Under the pieces are notes generated by a model, which saw only the letters and a program-made list of their open reading frames with translations, searched no databases and was not told the origin of the DNA. A program made the translations under genes and the position numbers. 64,000 nt of DNA, taken from positions 7,316,661 to 7,380,660 of the forward strand of contig OZ023210.1 of assembly GCA_963995525.1 (NCBI GenBank), given 5' to 3'. This stretch comes from Escarpia spicata. Lineage: Eukaryota > Annelida > Polychaeta > Sabellida > Siboglinidae. The stretch's first letter is position 1. Each line of letters begins with the position of its first letter. Positions 1 to 13,387 of the stretch are shown in pieces.

Positions 1-1534
1 AGTGTATATGTGTCAGGGTGTGGAGTTTCTGTTAAATCTACACCATGTGCAACAATATTGACATATTTCCAGTAGGATGAATTTCGCCTTAGTTATATCA
101 TTTATATTTTTGTAAGCGACGTCTATAAATGCGTGTTTCTTAATCCCAATACTAACGTGGGTGTTTCTGCTGTTCCAGTTTGTCGTTCCTAATTATACGA
201 CACTAATATATATCATACTTGGATCGCACAATAAGCAATAATTGGCAAGCAGGCAACATTTTGATTCCACCCCCCCCCCTTAACGCGGCTCTAATTTTAG
301 TGAAATGTTGGCCACCATAGGAAGCAAGTTGTCCACACACTTCTACTAATCAGGCATCTAACGCCTATTTTTTTGTATAGCAACATACATACACTAACTG
401 AGACAACAAGAACAATTGAGAATCTACATAAATATACCCGAATGTAACAGAGAATATCATAACAGTGTGTGACTCTCCAAATATGCAGCGACCGCAATGA
501 TCCGAATTAGTTCATTTTTAGCCATAAAAATTAAAACTGGTCACCTAAGAGAAGTGTCATATGTTGAAGTTGTGTACATGGACTGGCATGCTATAATTTT
601 CAACGATCATGTACTTTTCAGCTGTAATATAACCGAATCATACCGAAGTTTGCAGAAGGCAAGGCAGATTAAAGTAACTCTAGGCTGACGTCAACTACTC
701 TGACATGAAGCTGCTTTTATCACTGGTATTGTGTACGTTATATCCGTATATTTAACATCAGAAATGTTTGTTAGTACCGTTGTAAGAATTTGGCGATGTT
801 TGAATAAAACATGATTAGGACAATGGACTCGTTGATGTGCTTGGAGAGATACTGGGTGCCACAACTGTCAGCAACCTTTATCACGTGTCTTGGATGTCCT
901 TATCAAACGTTTGTTTCTTTCTGAAATTAACTATTTTGCCAGTAGTGTCTCTTGTTTCCAATAATGTGTGTACATCAGCGAAATATATAGTGGCCAAGTA
1001 ATTGACGTGTGGCGATGTTTGGACACTCTGTATCAAGCAGAGATCTGCGCCTGTGTAAAAGTATGGGTATTTTAAGGGGGGTTAGGATGACAATTTCTGT
1101 GACGCAAGATATACGTTCCACTGGGCATCCCAGTTTTGGTTTCATAATGTACTATGTATATACCTCAATTTACCCCCAGCAATTTAGCCCGTTATCTACA
1201 ATATAATTGTAGTTACTATCAAAAGACGCCTCTGTGCCTTTCAATATTGTGAATATTGTTGAAATGCCTGGCTTGTGCTTTTGACACCTGCTGGTGTCGT
1301 ACACGTTTGACATATAGTTTATGATTGCATCATATTATTAAGCATAGTTTGTGGGCATTACGTTATACCAAAATTCGTGAAGATTTGCAACGTGCATGTC
1401 CAATAAAATGCTGCTTAAAATAATGATTTTGTGTATTTTTTGCCAAAAAATGCAACATTTTATAAAAAAATTACAAAAAAAATTATTTCGTTAATATTCT
1501 ATATATTTTATTCCCATATCGGTAAGATACTGTG

Positions 1535-1576
1535 TTGGCCTGTATGCTGTGCTCAGTACCATTCATATCAGGCCAA
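1535..1576. repeat. Imperfect hairpin within the macrosatellite unit
   Basis: Arms beginning TTGGCCTG and ending CAGGCCAA pair over about 12 bp with one bulge around a short loop. The structure recurs in every unit, with one arm substitution in unit 2. A second small palindrome, GACACC-TGCT-GGTGTC, lies near 1284-1299 in unit 1 and recurs likewise. The role is unknown. Confidence 0.5.
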
Positions 1577-4500
1577 CGTCGTATGTAATATAAAGTATCG
1601 AATAAGCATGTTTAAACCAACTCAAGGCGGTGTTTAGCTTGGAGGTGTGCACAGTTTGATGACGCATATTTTAATTGTTATTGAGACAGTGTAAATTTCC
1701 CTTTGTGGTTAATCTAGTTATATGTATAGCTTGATATAAATCTAACTTTCGTGAAGATTTGCAAGATTCAGGAGATCTATTTAGAAATACGCCCGTTTTA
1801 TCACAAAAACTGCCAAAATGTGATTTCAGCGACGGGTGATGGTTTTTCGGCTGTATTTGGAAGTTGGTGTAGACCGGAATACCGTGCAGCTATTGCATAC
1901 CGTTAGTATTACATCTAAAAGAAGTTTTAAAAGTAATTAATAAGCCAGTTATTAGATGATATGCATGGAAAATAAAGTGATAATTTTGGTGGTGTGAAAG
2001 TTAAAAAGTACATTCCAAGCATGTTCTACGATACTGAGTACCACGAAAGCTTGTGTAATAAGTGTATATGTGTCAGGGTGTGGAGTTTCTGTTAAATCTA
2101 CACCATGTGCAACAATATTGACATATTTCCAGTAGGATGAATTTCGCCTTAGTTATATCATTTATATTTTTGTAAGCGACGTCTATAAATGCGTGTTTCT
2201 TAATCCCAATACTAACGTGGGTGTTTCTGCTGTTCCAGTTTGTCGTTCCTAATTATACGACACTAATATATATCATACTTGGATCGCACAATAAGCAATA
2301 ATTGGCAAGCAGGCAACATTTTGATTCCACCCCCCCCCCTTAACGCGGCTCTAATTTTAGTGAAATGTTGGCCACCATAGGAAGCAAGTTGTCCACACAC
2401 TTCTACTAATCAGGCATCTAACGCCTATTTTTTTGTATAGCAACATACATACACTAACTGAGACAACAAGAACAATTGAGAATCTACATAAATATACCCG
2501 AATGTAACAGAGAATATCATAACAGTGTGTGACTCTCCAAATATGCAGCGACCGCAATGATCCGAATTAGTTCATTTTTAGCCATAAAAATTAAAACTGG
2601 TCACCTAAGAGAAGTGTCATATGTTGAAGTTGTGTACATGGACTGGCATGCTATAATTTTCAACGATCATGTACTTTTCAGCTGTAATATAACCGAATCA
2701 TACCGAAGTTTGCAGAAGGCAAGGCAGATTAAAGTAACTCTAGGCTGACGTCAACTACTCTGACATGAAGCTGCTTTTATCACTGGTATTGTGTACGTTA
2801 TATCCGTATATTTAACATCAGAAATGTTTGTTAGTACCGTTGTAAGAATTTGGCGATGTTTGAATAAAACATGATTAGGACAATGGACTCGTTGATGTGC
2901 TTGGAGAGATACTGGGTGCCACAACTGTCAGCAACCTTTATCACGTGTCTTGGATGTCCTTATCAAACGTTTGTTTCTTTCTGAAATTAACTATTTTGCC
3001 AGTAGTGTCTCTTGTTTCCAATAATGTGTGTACATCAGCGAAATATATAGTGGCCAAGTAATTGACGTGTGGCGATGTTTGGACACTCTGTATCAAGCAG
3101 AGATCTGCGCCTGTGTAAAAGTATGGGTATTTTAAGGGGGGTTAGGATGACAATTTCTGTGACGCAAGATATACGTTCCACTGGGCATCCCAGTTTTGGT
3201 TTCATAATGTACTATGTATATACCTCAATTTACACCCAGCAATTTAGCCCGTTATCTACAATATAATTGTAGTTACTATCAAAAGACGCCTCTGTGCCTT
3301 TCAATATTGTGAATATTGTTGAAATGCCTGGCTTGTGCTTTTGACACCTGCTGGTGTCGTACACGTTTGACATATAGTTTATGATTGCATCATATTATTT
3401 AGCATAGTTTGTGGGCATTACGTTATACCAAAATTCGTGAAGATTTGCAACGTGCATGTCCAATAAAATGCTGCTTAAAATAATGATTTTGTGTATTTTT
3501 TGCAAAAAAATGCAACATTTTATAAAAAATTACAAAAAAATATATTTCGTTAATATTCTATATATTTTATTCCCATATCGGTAAGATACTGTGTTGACCT
3601 GTATGCTGTGCTCAGTACCATTCATATCAGGCCAACGTCGTATGTAATATAAAGTATCGAATAAGCATGTTTAAACCAACTCAAGGCGGTGTTTAGCTTG
3701 GAGGTGTGCACAGTTTGATGACGCATATTTTAATTGTTATTGAGACAGTGTAAATTTACCTTTGTGGTTAATCTAGTTATATGTATAGCTTGATATAAAT
3801 CTAACTTTCGTGAAGATTTGCAAGATTCAGGAGATCTATTTAGAAATACGCCCGTTTTATCACAAAAACTGCCAAAATGTGATTTCAGCGACGGGTGATG
3901 GTTTTTCGGCTGTATTTGGAAGTTGGTGTAGACCGGAATACCGTGCAGCTATTGCATACCGTTAGTATTACATCTAAAAGAAGTTTTAAAAGTAATTAAT
4001 AATCCAGTTATTAGGTGATATGCATGGAAAATAAAGTGATAATTTTGGTGGTGTGAAAGTTAAAAAGTACATTCCAAGCATGTTCTACGATACTGAGTAC
4101 CACGAAAGCTTGTGTAATAAGTGTATATGTGTCAGGGTGTGGAGTTTCTGTTAAATCTACACCATGTGCAACAATATTGACATATTTCCAGTAGGATGAA
4201 TTTCGCCTTAGTTATATCATTTATATTTTTGTAAGCGACGTCTATAAATGCGTGTTTCTTAATCCCAATACTAACGTGGGTGTTTCTGCTGTTCCAGTTT
4301 GTCGTTCCTAATTATACGACACTAATATATATCATACTTGGATCGCACAATAAGCAATAATTGGCAAGCAGGCAACATTTTGATTCCACCCCCCCCCCCC
4401 CTTAACGCGGTTCTAATTTTAGTGAAATGTTGGCCACCATAGGAAGCAAGTTGTCCACACACTTCTACTAATCAGGCATCTAACGCCTATTTTTTTGTAT

Positions 4501-7500
4501 AGCAACATACATACACTAACTGAGACAACAAGAACAATTGAGAATCTACATAAATATACCCGAATGTAACAGAGAATATCATAACAGTGTGTGACTCTCC
4601 AAATATGCAGCGACCGCAATGATCCGAATTAGTTCATTTTTAGCCATAAAAATTAAAACTGGTCACCTAAGAGAAGTGTCATATGTTGAAGTTGTGTACA
4701 TGGACTGGCATGCTATAATTTTCAACGATCATGTACTTTTCAGCTGTAATATAACCGAATCATACCGAAGTTTGCAGAAGGCAAGGCAGATTAAAGTAAC
4801 TGTAGGCTGACGTCAACTACTCTGACAAGAAGCTGCTTTTATCACTGGTATTGTGTACGTTATATCCGTATATTTAACATCAGAAATGTTTGTTAGTACC
4901 GTTGTAAGAATTTGGCGATGTTTGAATAAAACATGATTAGGACAATGGACTCGTTGATGTGCTTGGAGAGATACTGGGTGCCACAACTGTCAGCAACCTT
5001 TATCACGTGTCTTGGATGTCCTTATCAAACGTTTGTTTCTTTCTGAAATTAACTATTTTGCCAGTAGTGTCTCTTGTTTCCAATAATGTGTGTACATCAG
5101 CGAAATATATAGTGGCCAAGTAATTGACGTGTGGCGATGTTTGGACACTCTGTATCAAGCAGAGATCTGCGCCTGTGTAAAAGTATGGGTATTTTAAGGG
5201 GGGTTAGGATGACAATTTCTGTGACGCAAGATATACGTTCCACTGGGCATCCCAGTTTTGGTTTCATAATGTACTATGTATATACCTCAATTTACACCCA
5301 GCAATTTAGCCCGTTATCTACAATATAATTGTAGTTACTATCAAAAGACGCCTCTGTGCCTTTCAATATTGTGAATATTGTTGAAATGCCTGGCTTGTGC
5401 TTTTGACACCTGCTGGTGTCGTACACGTTTGACATATAGTTTATGATTGCATCATATTATTTAGCATAGTTTGTGGGCATTACGTTATACCAAAATTCGT
5501 GAAGATTTGCAACGTGCATGTCCAATAAAATGCTGCTTAAAATAATGATTTTGTGTATTTTTTGCAAAAAAATGCAACATTTTATAAAAAATTACAAAAA
5601 AATATATTTCGTTAATATTCTATATATTTTATTCCCATATCGGTAAGATACTGTGTTGGCCTGTATGCTGTGCTCAGTACCATTCATATCAGGCCAACGT
5701 CGTATGTAATATAAAGTATCGAATAAGCATGTTTAAACCAACTCAAGGCGGTGTTTAGCTTGGAGGTGTGCACAGTTTGATGACGCATATTTTAATTGTT
5801 ATTGAGACAGTATAAATTTCCCTTTGTGGTTAATCTAGTTATATGTATAGCTTGATATAAATCTAACTTTCGTGAAGATTTGCAAGATTCAGGAGATCTA
5901 TTTAGAAATACGCCCGTTTTATCACAAAAACTGCCAAAATGTGATTTCAGCGACGGGTGATGGTTTTTCGGCTGTATTTGGAAGTTGGTGTAGACCGGAA
6001 TACCGTGCAGCTATTGCATACCGTTAGTATTACATCTAAAAGAAGTTTTAAAAGTAATTAATAAGCCAGTTATTAGGTGATATGCATGGAAAATAAAGTG
6101 ATAATTTTGGTGGTGTGAAAGTTAAAAAGTACATTCCAAGCATGTTCTACGATACTGAGTACCACGAAAGCTTGTGTAATAAGTGTATATGTGTCAGGGT
6201 GTGGAGTTTCTGTTAAATCTACACCATGTGCAACAATATTGACATATTTCCAGTAGGATGAATTTCGCCTTAGTTATATCATTTATATTTTTGTAAGCGA
6301 CGTCTATAAATGCGTGTTTCTTAATCCCAATACTAACGTGGGTGTTTCTGCTGTTCCAGTTTGTCGTTCCTAATTATACGACACTAATATATATCATACT
6401 TGGATCGCACAATAAGCAATAATTGGCAAGCAGCCAACATTTTGATTCCACCCCCCCCCCTTAACGCGGCTCTAATTTTAGTGAAATGTTGGCCACCATA
6501 GGAAGCAAGTTGTCCACACACTTCTACTAATCAGGCATCTAACGCCTATTTTTTTTTATAGCAACATACATACACTAACTGAGACAACAAGAACAATTGA
6601 GAATCTACATAAATATACCCGAATGTAACAGAGAATATCATAACAGTGTGTGACTCTCCAAATATGCAGCGACCGCAATGATCCGAATTAGTTCATTTTT
6701 AGCCATAACAATTAAAACTGGTCACCTAAGAGAAGTGTCATATGTTGAAGTTGTGTACATGGACTGGCATGCTATAATTTTCAACGATCATGTACTTTTC
6801 AGCTGTAATATAACCGAATCATACCGAAGTTTGCAGAAGGCAAGGCAGATTAAAGTAACTGTAGGCTGACGTCAACTACTCTGACAAGAAGCTGCTTTTA
6901 TCACTGGTATTGTGTACGTTATATCCGTATATTTAACATCAGAAATGTTTGTTAGTACCGTTGTAAGAATTTGGCGATGTTTGAATAAAACATGATTAGG
7001 ACAATGGACTCGTTGATGTGCTTGGAGAGATACTGGGTGCCACAACTGTCAGCAACCTTTATCACGTGTCTTGGATGTCCTTATCAAACGTTTGTTTCTT
7101 TCTGAAATTAACTATTTTGCCAGTAGTGTCTCTTGTTTCCAATAATGTGTGTACATCAGCGAAATATATAGTGGCCAAGTAATTGACGTGTGGCGATGTT
7201 TGGACACTCTGTATCAAGCAGAGATCTGCGCCTGTGTAAAAGTATGGGTATTTTAAGGGGGGTTAGGATGACAATTTCTGTGACGCAAGATATACGTTCC
7301 ACTGGGCATCCCAGTTTTGGTTTCATAATGTACTATGTATATACCTCAATTTACACCCAGCAATTTAGCCCGTTATCTACAATATAATTGTAGTTACTAT
7401 CAAAAGACGCCTCTGTGCCTTTCAATATTGTGAATATTGTTGAAATGCCTGGCTTGTGCTTTTGACACCTGCTGGTGTCGTACACGTTTGACATATAGTT

Positions 7501-10500
7501 TATGATTGCATCATATTATTTAGCATAGTTTGTGGGCATTACGTTATACCAAAATTCGTGAAGATTTGCAACGTGCATGTCCAATAAAATGCTGCTTAAA
7601 ATAATGATTTTGTGTATTTTTTGCAAAAAAATGCTACATTTTATAAAAAATTACAAAAAAATATATTTCGTTAATATTCTATATATTTTATTCCCATATC
7701 GGTAAGATACTGTGTTGGCCTGTATGCTGTGCTCAGTACCATTCATATCAGGCCAACGTCGTATGTAATATAAAGTATCGAATAAGCATGTTTAAACCAA
7801 CTCAAGGCGGTGTTTAGCTTGGAGGTGTGCACAGTTTGATGACGCATATTTTAATTGTTATTGAGACAGTATAAATTTCCCTTTGTGGTTAATCTAGTTA
7901 TATGTATAGCTTGATATAAATCTAACTTTCGTGAAGATTTGCAAGATTCAGGAGATCTATTTAGAAATACGCCCGTTTTATCACAAAAACTGCCAAAATG
8001 TGATTTCAGCGACGGGTGATGGTTTTTCGGCTGTATTTGGAAGTTGGTGTAGACCGGAATACCGTGCAGCTATTGCATACCGTTAGTATTACATCTAAAA
8101 GAAGTTTTAAAAGTAATTAATAAGCCAGTTATTAGGTGATATGCATGGAAAATAAAGTGATAATTTTGGTGGTGTGAAAGTTAAAAAGTACATTCCAAGC
8201 ATGTTCTACGATACTGAGTACCACGAAAGCTTGTGTAATAAGTGTATATGTGTCAGGGTGTGGAGTCTCTTTTAAATCTACACCATGTGCAGCAATATTG
8301 ACATATTTCCAGTAGGATGAATTTCGCCTTAGTTATATCATTTATATTTTTGTAAGCGACGTCTATAAATGCGTGTTTCTTAATCCCAATACTAACGTGG
8401 GTGTTTCTGCTGTTCCAGTTTGTCGTTCCTAATTATACGACACTAATATATATCATACTTGGATCGCACAATAAGCAATAATTGGCAAGCAGGCAACATT
8501 TTGATTCCACCCCCCCCCTTAACGCGGCTCTAATTTTAGTGAAATGTTGGCCACCATAGGAAGCAAGTTGTCCACACACTTCTACTAATCAGGCATCTAA
8601 CGCCTATTTTTTTGTATAGCAACATACATACACTAACTGAGACAACAAGAACAATTGAGAATCTACATAAATATACCCGAATGTAACAGAGAATATCATA
8701 ACAGTGTGTGACTCTCCAAATATGCAGCGACCGCAATGATCCGAATTAGTTCATTTTTAGCCATAAAAATTAAAACTGGTCACCTAAGAGAAGTGTCATA
8801 TGTTGAAGTTGTGTACATGGACTGGCATGCTATAATTTTCAACGATCATGTACTTTTCAGCTGTAATATAACCGAATCATACCGAAGTTTGCAGAAGGCA
8901 AGGCAGATTAAAGTAACTGTAGGCTGACGTCAACTACTCTGACAAGAAGCTGCTTTTATCACTGGTATTGTGTACGTTATATCCGTATATTTAACATCAG
9001 AAATGTTTGTTAGTACCGTTGTAAGAATTTGGCGATGTTTGAATAAAACATGATTAGGACAATGGACTCGTTGATGTGCTTGGAGAGATACTGGGTGCCA
9101 CAACTGTCAACAACCTTTATCACGTGTCTTGGATGTCCTTATCAAACGTTTGTTTCTTTCTGAAATTAACTATTTTGCCAGTAGTGTCTCTTGTTTCCAA
9201 TAATGTGTGTACATCAGCGAAATATATAGTGGCCAAGTAATTGACGTGTGGCGATGTTTGGACACTCTGTATCAAGCAGAGATCTGCGCCTGTGTAAAAG
9301 TATGGGTATTTTAAGGGGGGTTAGGATGACAATTTCTGTGACGCAAGATATACGTTCCACTGGGCATCCCAGTTTTGGTTTCATAATGTACTATGTATAT
9401 ACCTCAATTTACACCCAGCAATTTAGCCCGTTATCTACAATATAATTGTAGTTACTATCAAAAGACGCCTCTGTGCCTTTCAATATTGTGAATATTGTTG
9501 AAATGCCTGGCTTGTGCTTTTGACACCTGCTGGTGTCGTACACGTTTGACATATAGTTTATGATTGCATCATATTATTTAGCATAGTTTGTGGGCATTAC
9601 GATATACCAAAATTCGTGAAGATTTGCAACGTGCATGTCCAATAAAATGCTGCTTAAAATAATGATTTTGTGTATTTTTTGCAAAAAAATGCAACATTTT
9701 ATAAAAAATTACAAAAAAATATATTTCGTTAATATTCTATATATTTTATTCCCATATCGGTAAGATACTGTGTTGGCCTGTATTCTGTGCTCAGTACCAT
9801 TCATATCAGGCCAACGTCGTATGTAATATAAAGTATCGAATAAGCATGTTTAAACCAACTCAAGGCGGTGTTTAGCTTGGAGGTGTGCACAGTTTGATGA
9901 CGCATATTTTAATTGTTATTGAGACAGTGTAAATTTCCCTTTGTGGTTAATCTAGTTATATGTATAGCTTGATATAAATCTAACTTTCGTGAAGATTTGC
10001 AAGATTCAGGAGATCTATTTAGAAATACGCCCGTTTTATCACAAAAACTGCCAAAATGTGATTTCAGCGACGGGTGATGGTTTTTCGGCTGTATTTGGAA
10101 GTTGGTGTAGACCGGAATACCGTGCAGCTATTGCATACCGTTAGTATTACATCTAAAAGAAGTTTTAAAAGTAATTAATAAGCCAGTTATTAGGTGATAT
10201 GCATGGAAAATAAAGTGATAATTTTGGTGGTGTGAAAGTTAAAAAGTACATTCCAAGCATGTTCTACGATACTGAGTACCACGAAAGCTTGTGTAATAAG
10301 TGTATATGTGTCAGGGTGTGGAGTTTCTTTTAAATCTACACCATGTGCAACAATATTGACATATTTCCAGTAGGATGAATTTCGCCTTAGTTATATCATT
10401 TATATTTTTGTAAGCGACGTCTATAAATGCGTGTTTCTTAATCCCAATACTAACGTGGGTGTTTCTGCTGTTCCAGTTTGTCGTTCCTAATTATACGACA

Positions 10501-12080
10501 CTAATATATATCATACTTGGATCGCACAATAAGCAATAATTGGCAAGCAGGCAACATTTTGATTCCACCCCCCCCCCCTTAACGCGGTTCTAATTTTAGT
10601 GAAATGTTGCCCACCATAGGAAGCAAGTTGTCCACACACTTCTACTAATCAGGCATCTCACGCCTATTTTTTTTTATAGCAACATACATACACTAACTGA
10701 GACAACAAGAACAATTGAGAATCTACATAAATATACCCGAATGTAACAGAGAATATCATAACAGTGTGTGACTCTCCAAATATGCAGCGACCGCAATGAT
10801 CCGAATTAGTTCATTTTTAGCCATACAAATTAAAACTGGTCACCTAAGAGAAGTGTCATATGTTGAAGTTGTGTACATGGACTGGCATGCTATAATTTTC
10901 AACGATCATGTACTTTTCAGCTGTAATATAACCGAATCATACCGAAGTTTGCAGAAGGCAAGGCAGATTAAAGTAACTGTAGGCTGACGTCAACTACTCT
11001 GACAAGAAGCTGCTTTTATCACTGGTATTGTGTACGTTATATCCGTATATTTAACATCAGAAATGTTTGTTAGTACCGTTGTAAGAATTTGGCGATGTTT
11101 GAATAAAACATGATTAGGACAATGGACTCGTTGATGTGCTTGGAGAGATACTGGGTGCCACAACTGTCAGCAACCTTTATCACGTGTCTTGGATGTCCTT
11201 ATCAAACGTTTGTTTCTTTCTGAAATTAACTATTTTGCCAGTAGTGTCTCTTGTTTCCAATAATGTGTGTACATCAGCGAAATATATAGTGGCCAAGTAA
11301 TTGACGTGTGGCGATGTTTGGACACTCTGTATCAAGCAGAGATCTGCGCCTGTGTAAAAGTATGGGTATTTTAAGGGGGGTTAGGATGACAATTTCTGTG
11401 ACGCAAGATATACGTTCCACTGGGCATCCCAGTTTTGGTTTCATAATGTACTATGTATATACCTCAATTTACACCCAGCAATTTAGCCCGTTATCTACAA
11501 TATAATTGTAGTTACTATCAAAAGACGCCTCTGTGCCTTTCAATATTGTGAATATTGTTGAAATGCCTGGCTTGTGCTTTTGACACCTGCTGGTGTCGTA
11601 CACGTTTGACATATAGTTTATGATTGCATCATATTATTTAGCATAGTTTGTGGGCATTACGTTATACCAAAATTCGTGAAGATTTGCAACGTGCATGTCC
11701 AATAAAATGCTGCTTAAAATAATGATTTTGTGTATTTTTTGCCAAAAAATGCAACATTTTATAAAAAATTACAAAAAAATATATTTCGTTAATATTCTAT
11801 ATATTTTATTCCCATATCGGTAAGATACTGTGTTGGCCTGTATGCTGTGCTCAGTACCATTCATATCAGGCCAACGTCGTATGTAATATAAAGTATCGAA
11901 TAAGCATGTTTAAACCAACTCAAGGCGGTGTTTAGCTTGGAGGTGTGCACAGTTTGATGACGCATATTTTAATTGTTATTGAGACAGTGTAAATTTCCCT
12001 TTGTGGTTAATCTAGTTATATGTATAGCTTGATATAAATCTAACTTTCGTGAAGATTTGCAAGATTCAGGAGATCTATTT

Positions 12081-12535
12081 GGGGTAAGACCACATTAAGG
12101 ATTCGTCCGCCATTACCCTCCGAAAGAGTGCCCTTGAAAACACCGTTTTGGTGTCATGTGTGAATTGTTTTCGAGCACTTTTGCATGGCTCATGTCAGTC
12201 CAGTGAATACTGAATGTATTACTGCATTAGATCTTTCACGAGGTAGCAATAAAAATACGCTATTCGCTCGCGTATTTGCACAGTGGCTATTTTGCAGAAC
12301 GCACCAATATTTCAAAATCCGTCATCAGATTGGGGCGAAATTGAGGGGTGTCAGGTTTGGGTGAATTTTTCTGAAAACTGAGGTATGAGAATTTTACGAG
12401 TTTTCCACAGCACTTGTGTCAATGGAGAATAAATATGCTTTGAAATTTTCAAGAAAATGTTTCGTCAAATTTAGCAGGAAATGAAGGAAACGTTATAATG
12501 GCCGCCTATGTAAAATTTAAATGTGGTCTTACCCC
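12081..12535. mobile_element. MITE-like non-autonomous DNA transposon inside satellite unit 6
   Basis: About 455 bp interrupts the sixth satellite unit at a position that is continuous in the other five, so both boundaries are exact by comparison. The ends are inverted repeats: GGGGTAAGACCACATT at the left, and its reverse complement AATGTGGTCTTACCCC at the right. The inverted repeat may extend to TTTGGGG...CCCCAAA (12078-12538). Only 2-3 bp of flanking duplication can be argued. There is no reading frame of note. Superfamily not assigned. Confidence 0.85.
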
Positions 12536-12938
12536 AAATTAGAAATACGCCCGTTTTATCACAAAAACTGCCAAAATGTGATTTCAGCGACGGGTGATGG
12601 TTTTTCGGCTGTATTTGGAAGTTGGTGTAGACCGGAATACCGTGCAGCTATTGCATACCGTTAGTATTACATCTAAAAGAAGTTTTAAAAGTAATTAATA
12701 AGCCAGTTATTAGGTGATATGCATGGAAAATAAAGTGATAATTTTGGTGGTGTGAAAGTTAAAAAGTACATTCCAAGCATGTTCTACGATACTGAGTACC
12801 ACGAAAGCTTGTGTAATAAGTGTATATGTGTCAGGGTGTGGAGTTTCTTTTAAATCTACACCATGTGCAACAATATTGACATATTTCCAGTAGGATGAAT
12901 TTCGCCTTAGTTATATCATTTTTTGCGTACTGCATCAA

Positions 12939-13349
12939 TTAACCCCCGATGACCTGTTTGAGTAGTGGCAGGAGAACTGTGCTCGCTAACGGTGCTAGCA
13001 GGGCCGTCAGAAAGCCACCCGCCCCCGTTTGCAAGATGGCTCGCTTCCGATTCACCGGAATTCGTTTATTGACCAGGTCACGCAGGTGATCTCTGTATTT
13101 CGTCAACACGCGTTTCTGCTTCGGCGACACCTTCACGTTCCCTCTCAGAATATTGTACGCGCAATCGCACAGACTACATATGAGACCGACCTCCGAGTGG
13201 GCGAGCACGGCTTTTCGCAGTTCGATGTTCCGCTTATGTCTATCCAACAGCTGCAGGGCGAAAACGTGTCTCTTCACGCGTTGCTCCGACACCGTCGGCG
13301 CCACCTTTGTTCGTCGCTTCGCCGTTACCACCGCGCGTCGTCCCGTCAT
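12939..13349 (-). CDS. Small basic capsid/core-type protein of a Polinton-adintovirus element (copy A)
   Basis: An open frame of 136 aa from ATG at 13349 (MTGRRAVVTAKRRTK). The frame is open further upstream, to an ATG at 13448, but that part overlaps the ATPase gene, so the start 39 bp after the ATPase stop is preferred. The protein is strongly basic. It has a central Cys-containing segment (SLCDCAYNILRGNV), then a Lys/Arg-rich region, and ends in a glycine-flanked hydrophobic tail (GGFLTALLAPLASTVLLPLL). That architecture (basic body, hydrophobic Gly-rich C-terminus) matches a small virion-associated protein commonly found beside the ATPase in metazoan Polinton/adintovirus elements, and loosely resembles adenovirus minor core proteins. 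The stop is only about 15 bp from the satellite junction, so the element is truncated just beyond this gene. The frame is intact; the exact role is inferred. Confidence 0.6.
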   Translation of the reverse strand: MTGRRAVVTAKRRTKVAPTVSEQRVKRHVFALQLLDRHKRNIELRKAVLAHSEVGLICSLCDCAYNILRGNVKVSPKQKRVLTKYRDHLRDLVNKRIPVNRKRAILQTGAGGFLTALLAPLASTVLLPLLKQVIGG

Positions 13350-13387
13350 AACGACTAATAAGCGTACGCGGCGACGTCCCTCTCTAC

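Larger units (their letters stand above)
1..12924. repeat. Macrosatellite array, ~2,059 bp unit, six units plus a partial seventh
   Basis: Units start at 1, 2061, 4120, 6182, 8241 and 10299, with a stub from 12819 to about 12924. Lengths are 2060, 2059, 2062, 2059 and 2058 bp, and the sixth is about 2,059 bp once its insertion is removed. Units differ by scattered substitutions and by the length of a poly-C tract (near 280 in unit 1), so identity is very high. The array continues past the left edge. It ends abruptly at a viral fragment inside the unit sequence. No long or convincing reading frame exists; the recurrent 60-66 codon frames lack coding character and simply recur with the unit. 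Function unknown; it is not recognisable as rDNA, histone or snRNA repeat. Confidence 0.97.

Noticed and set aside
297..11505. Recurrent 63, 65 and 66 codon frames in every satellite unit
   Set aside because: They recur because the units are near-identical. Differences between units include codon changes (AIKIKT, AITIKT, AIQIKT) with no bias toward silent change, some units lack the minus-strand frame, and no domain is visible.
1..12924. rDNA spacer, histone cluster or CRISPR array as an explanation for the tandem array
   Set aside because: No rRNA or histone sequence occurs in the unit, and the units are far too long and uniform for CRISPR repeats and spacers.
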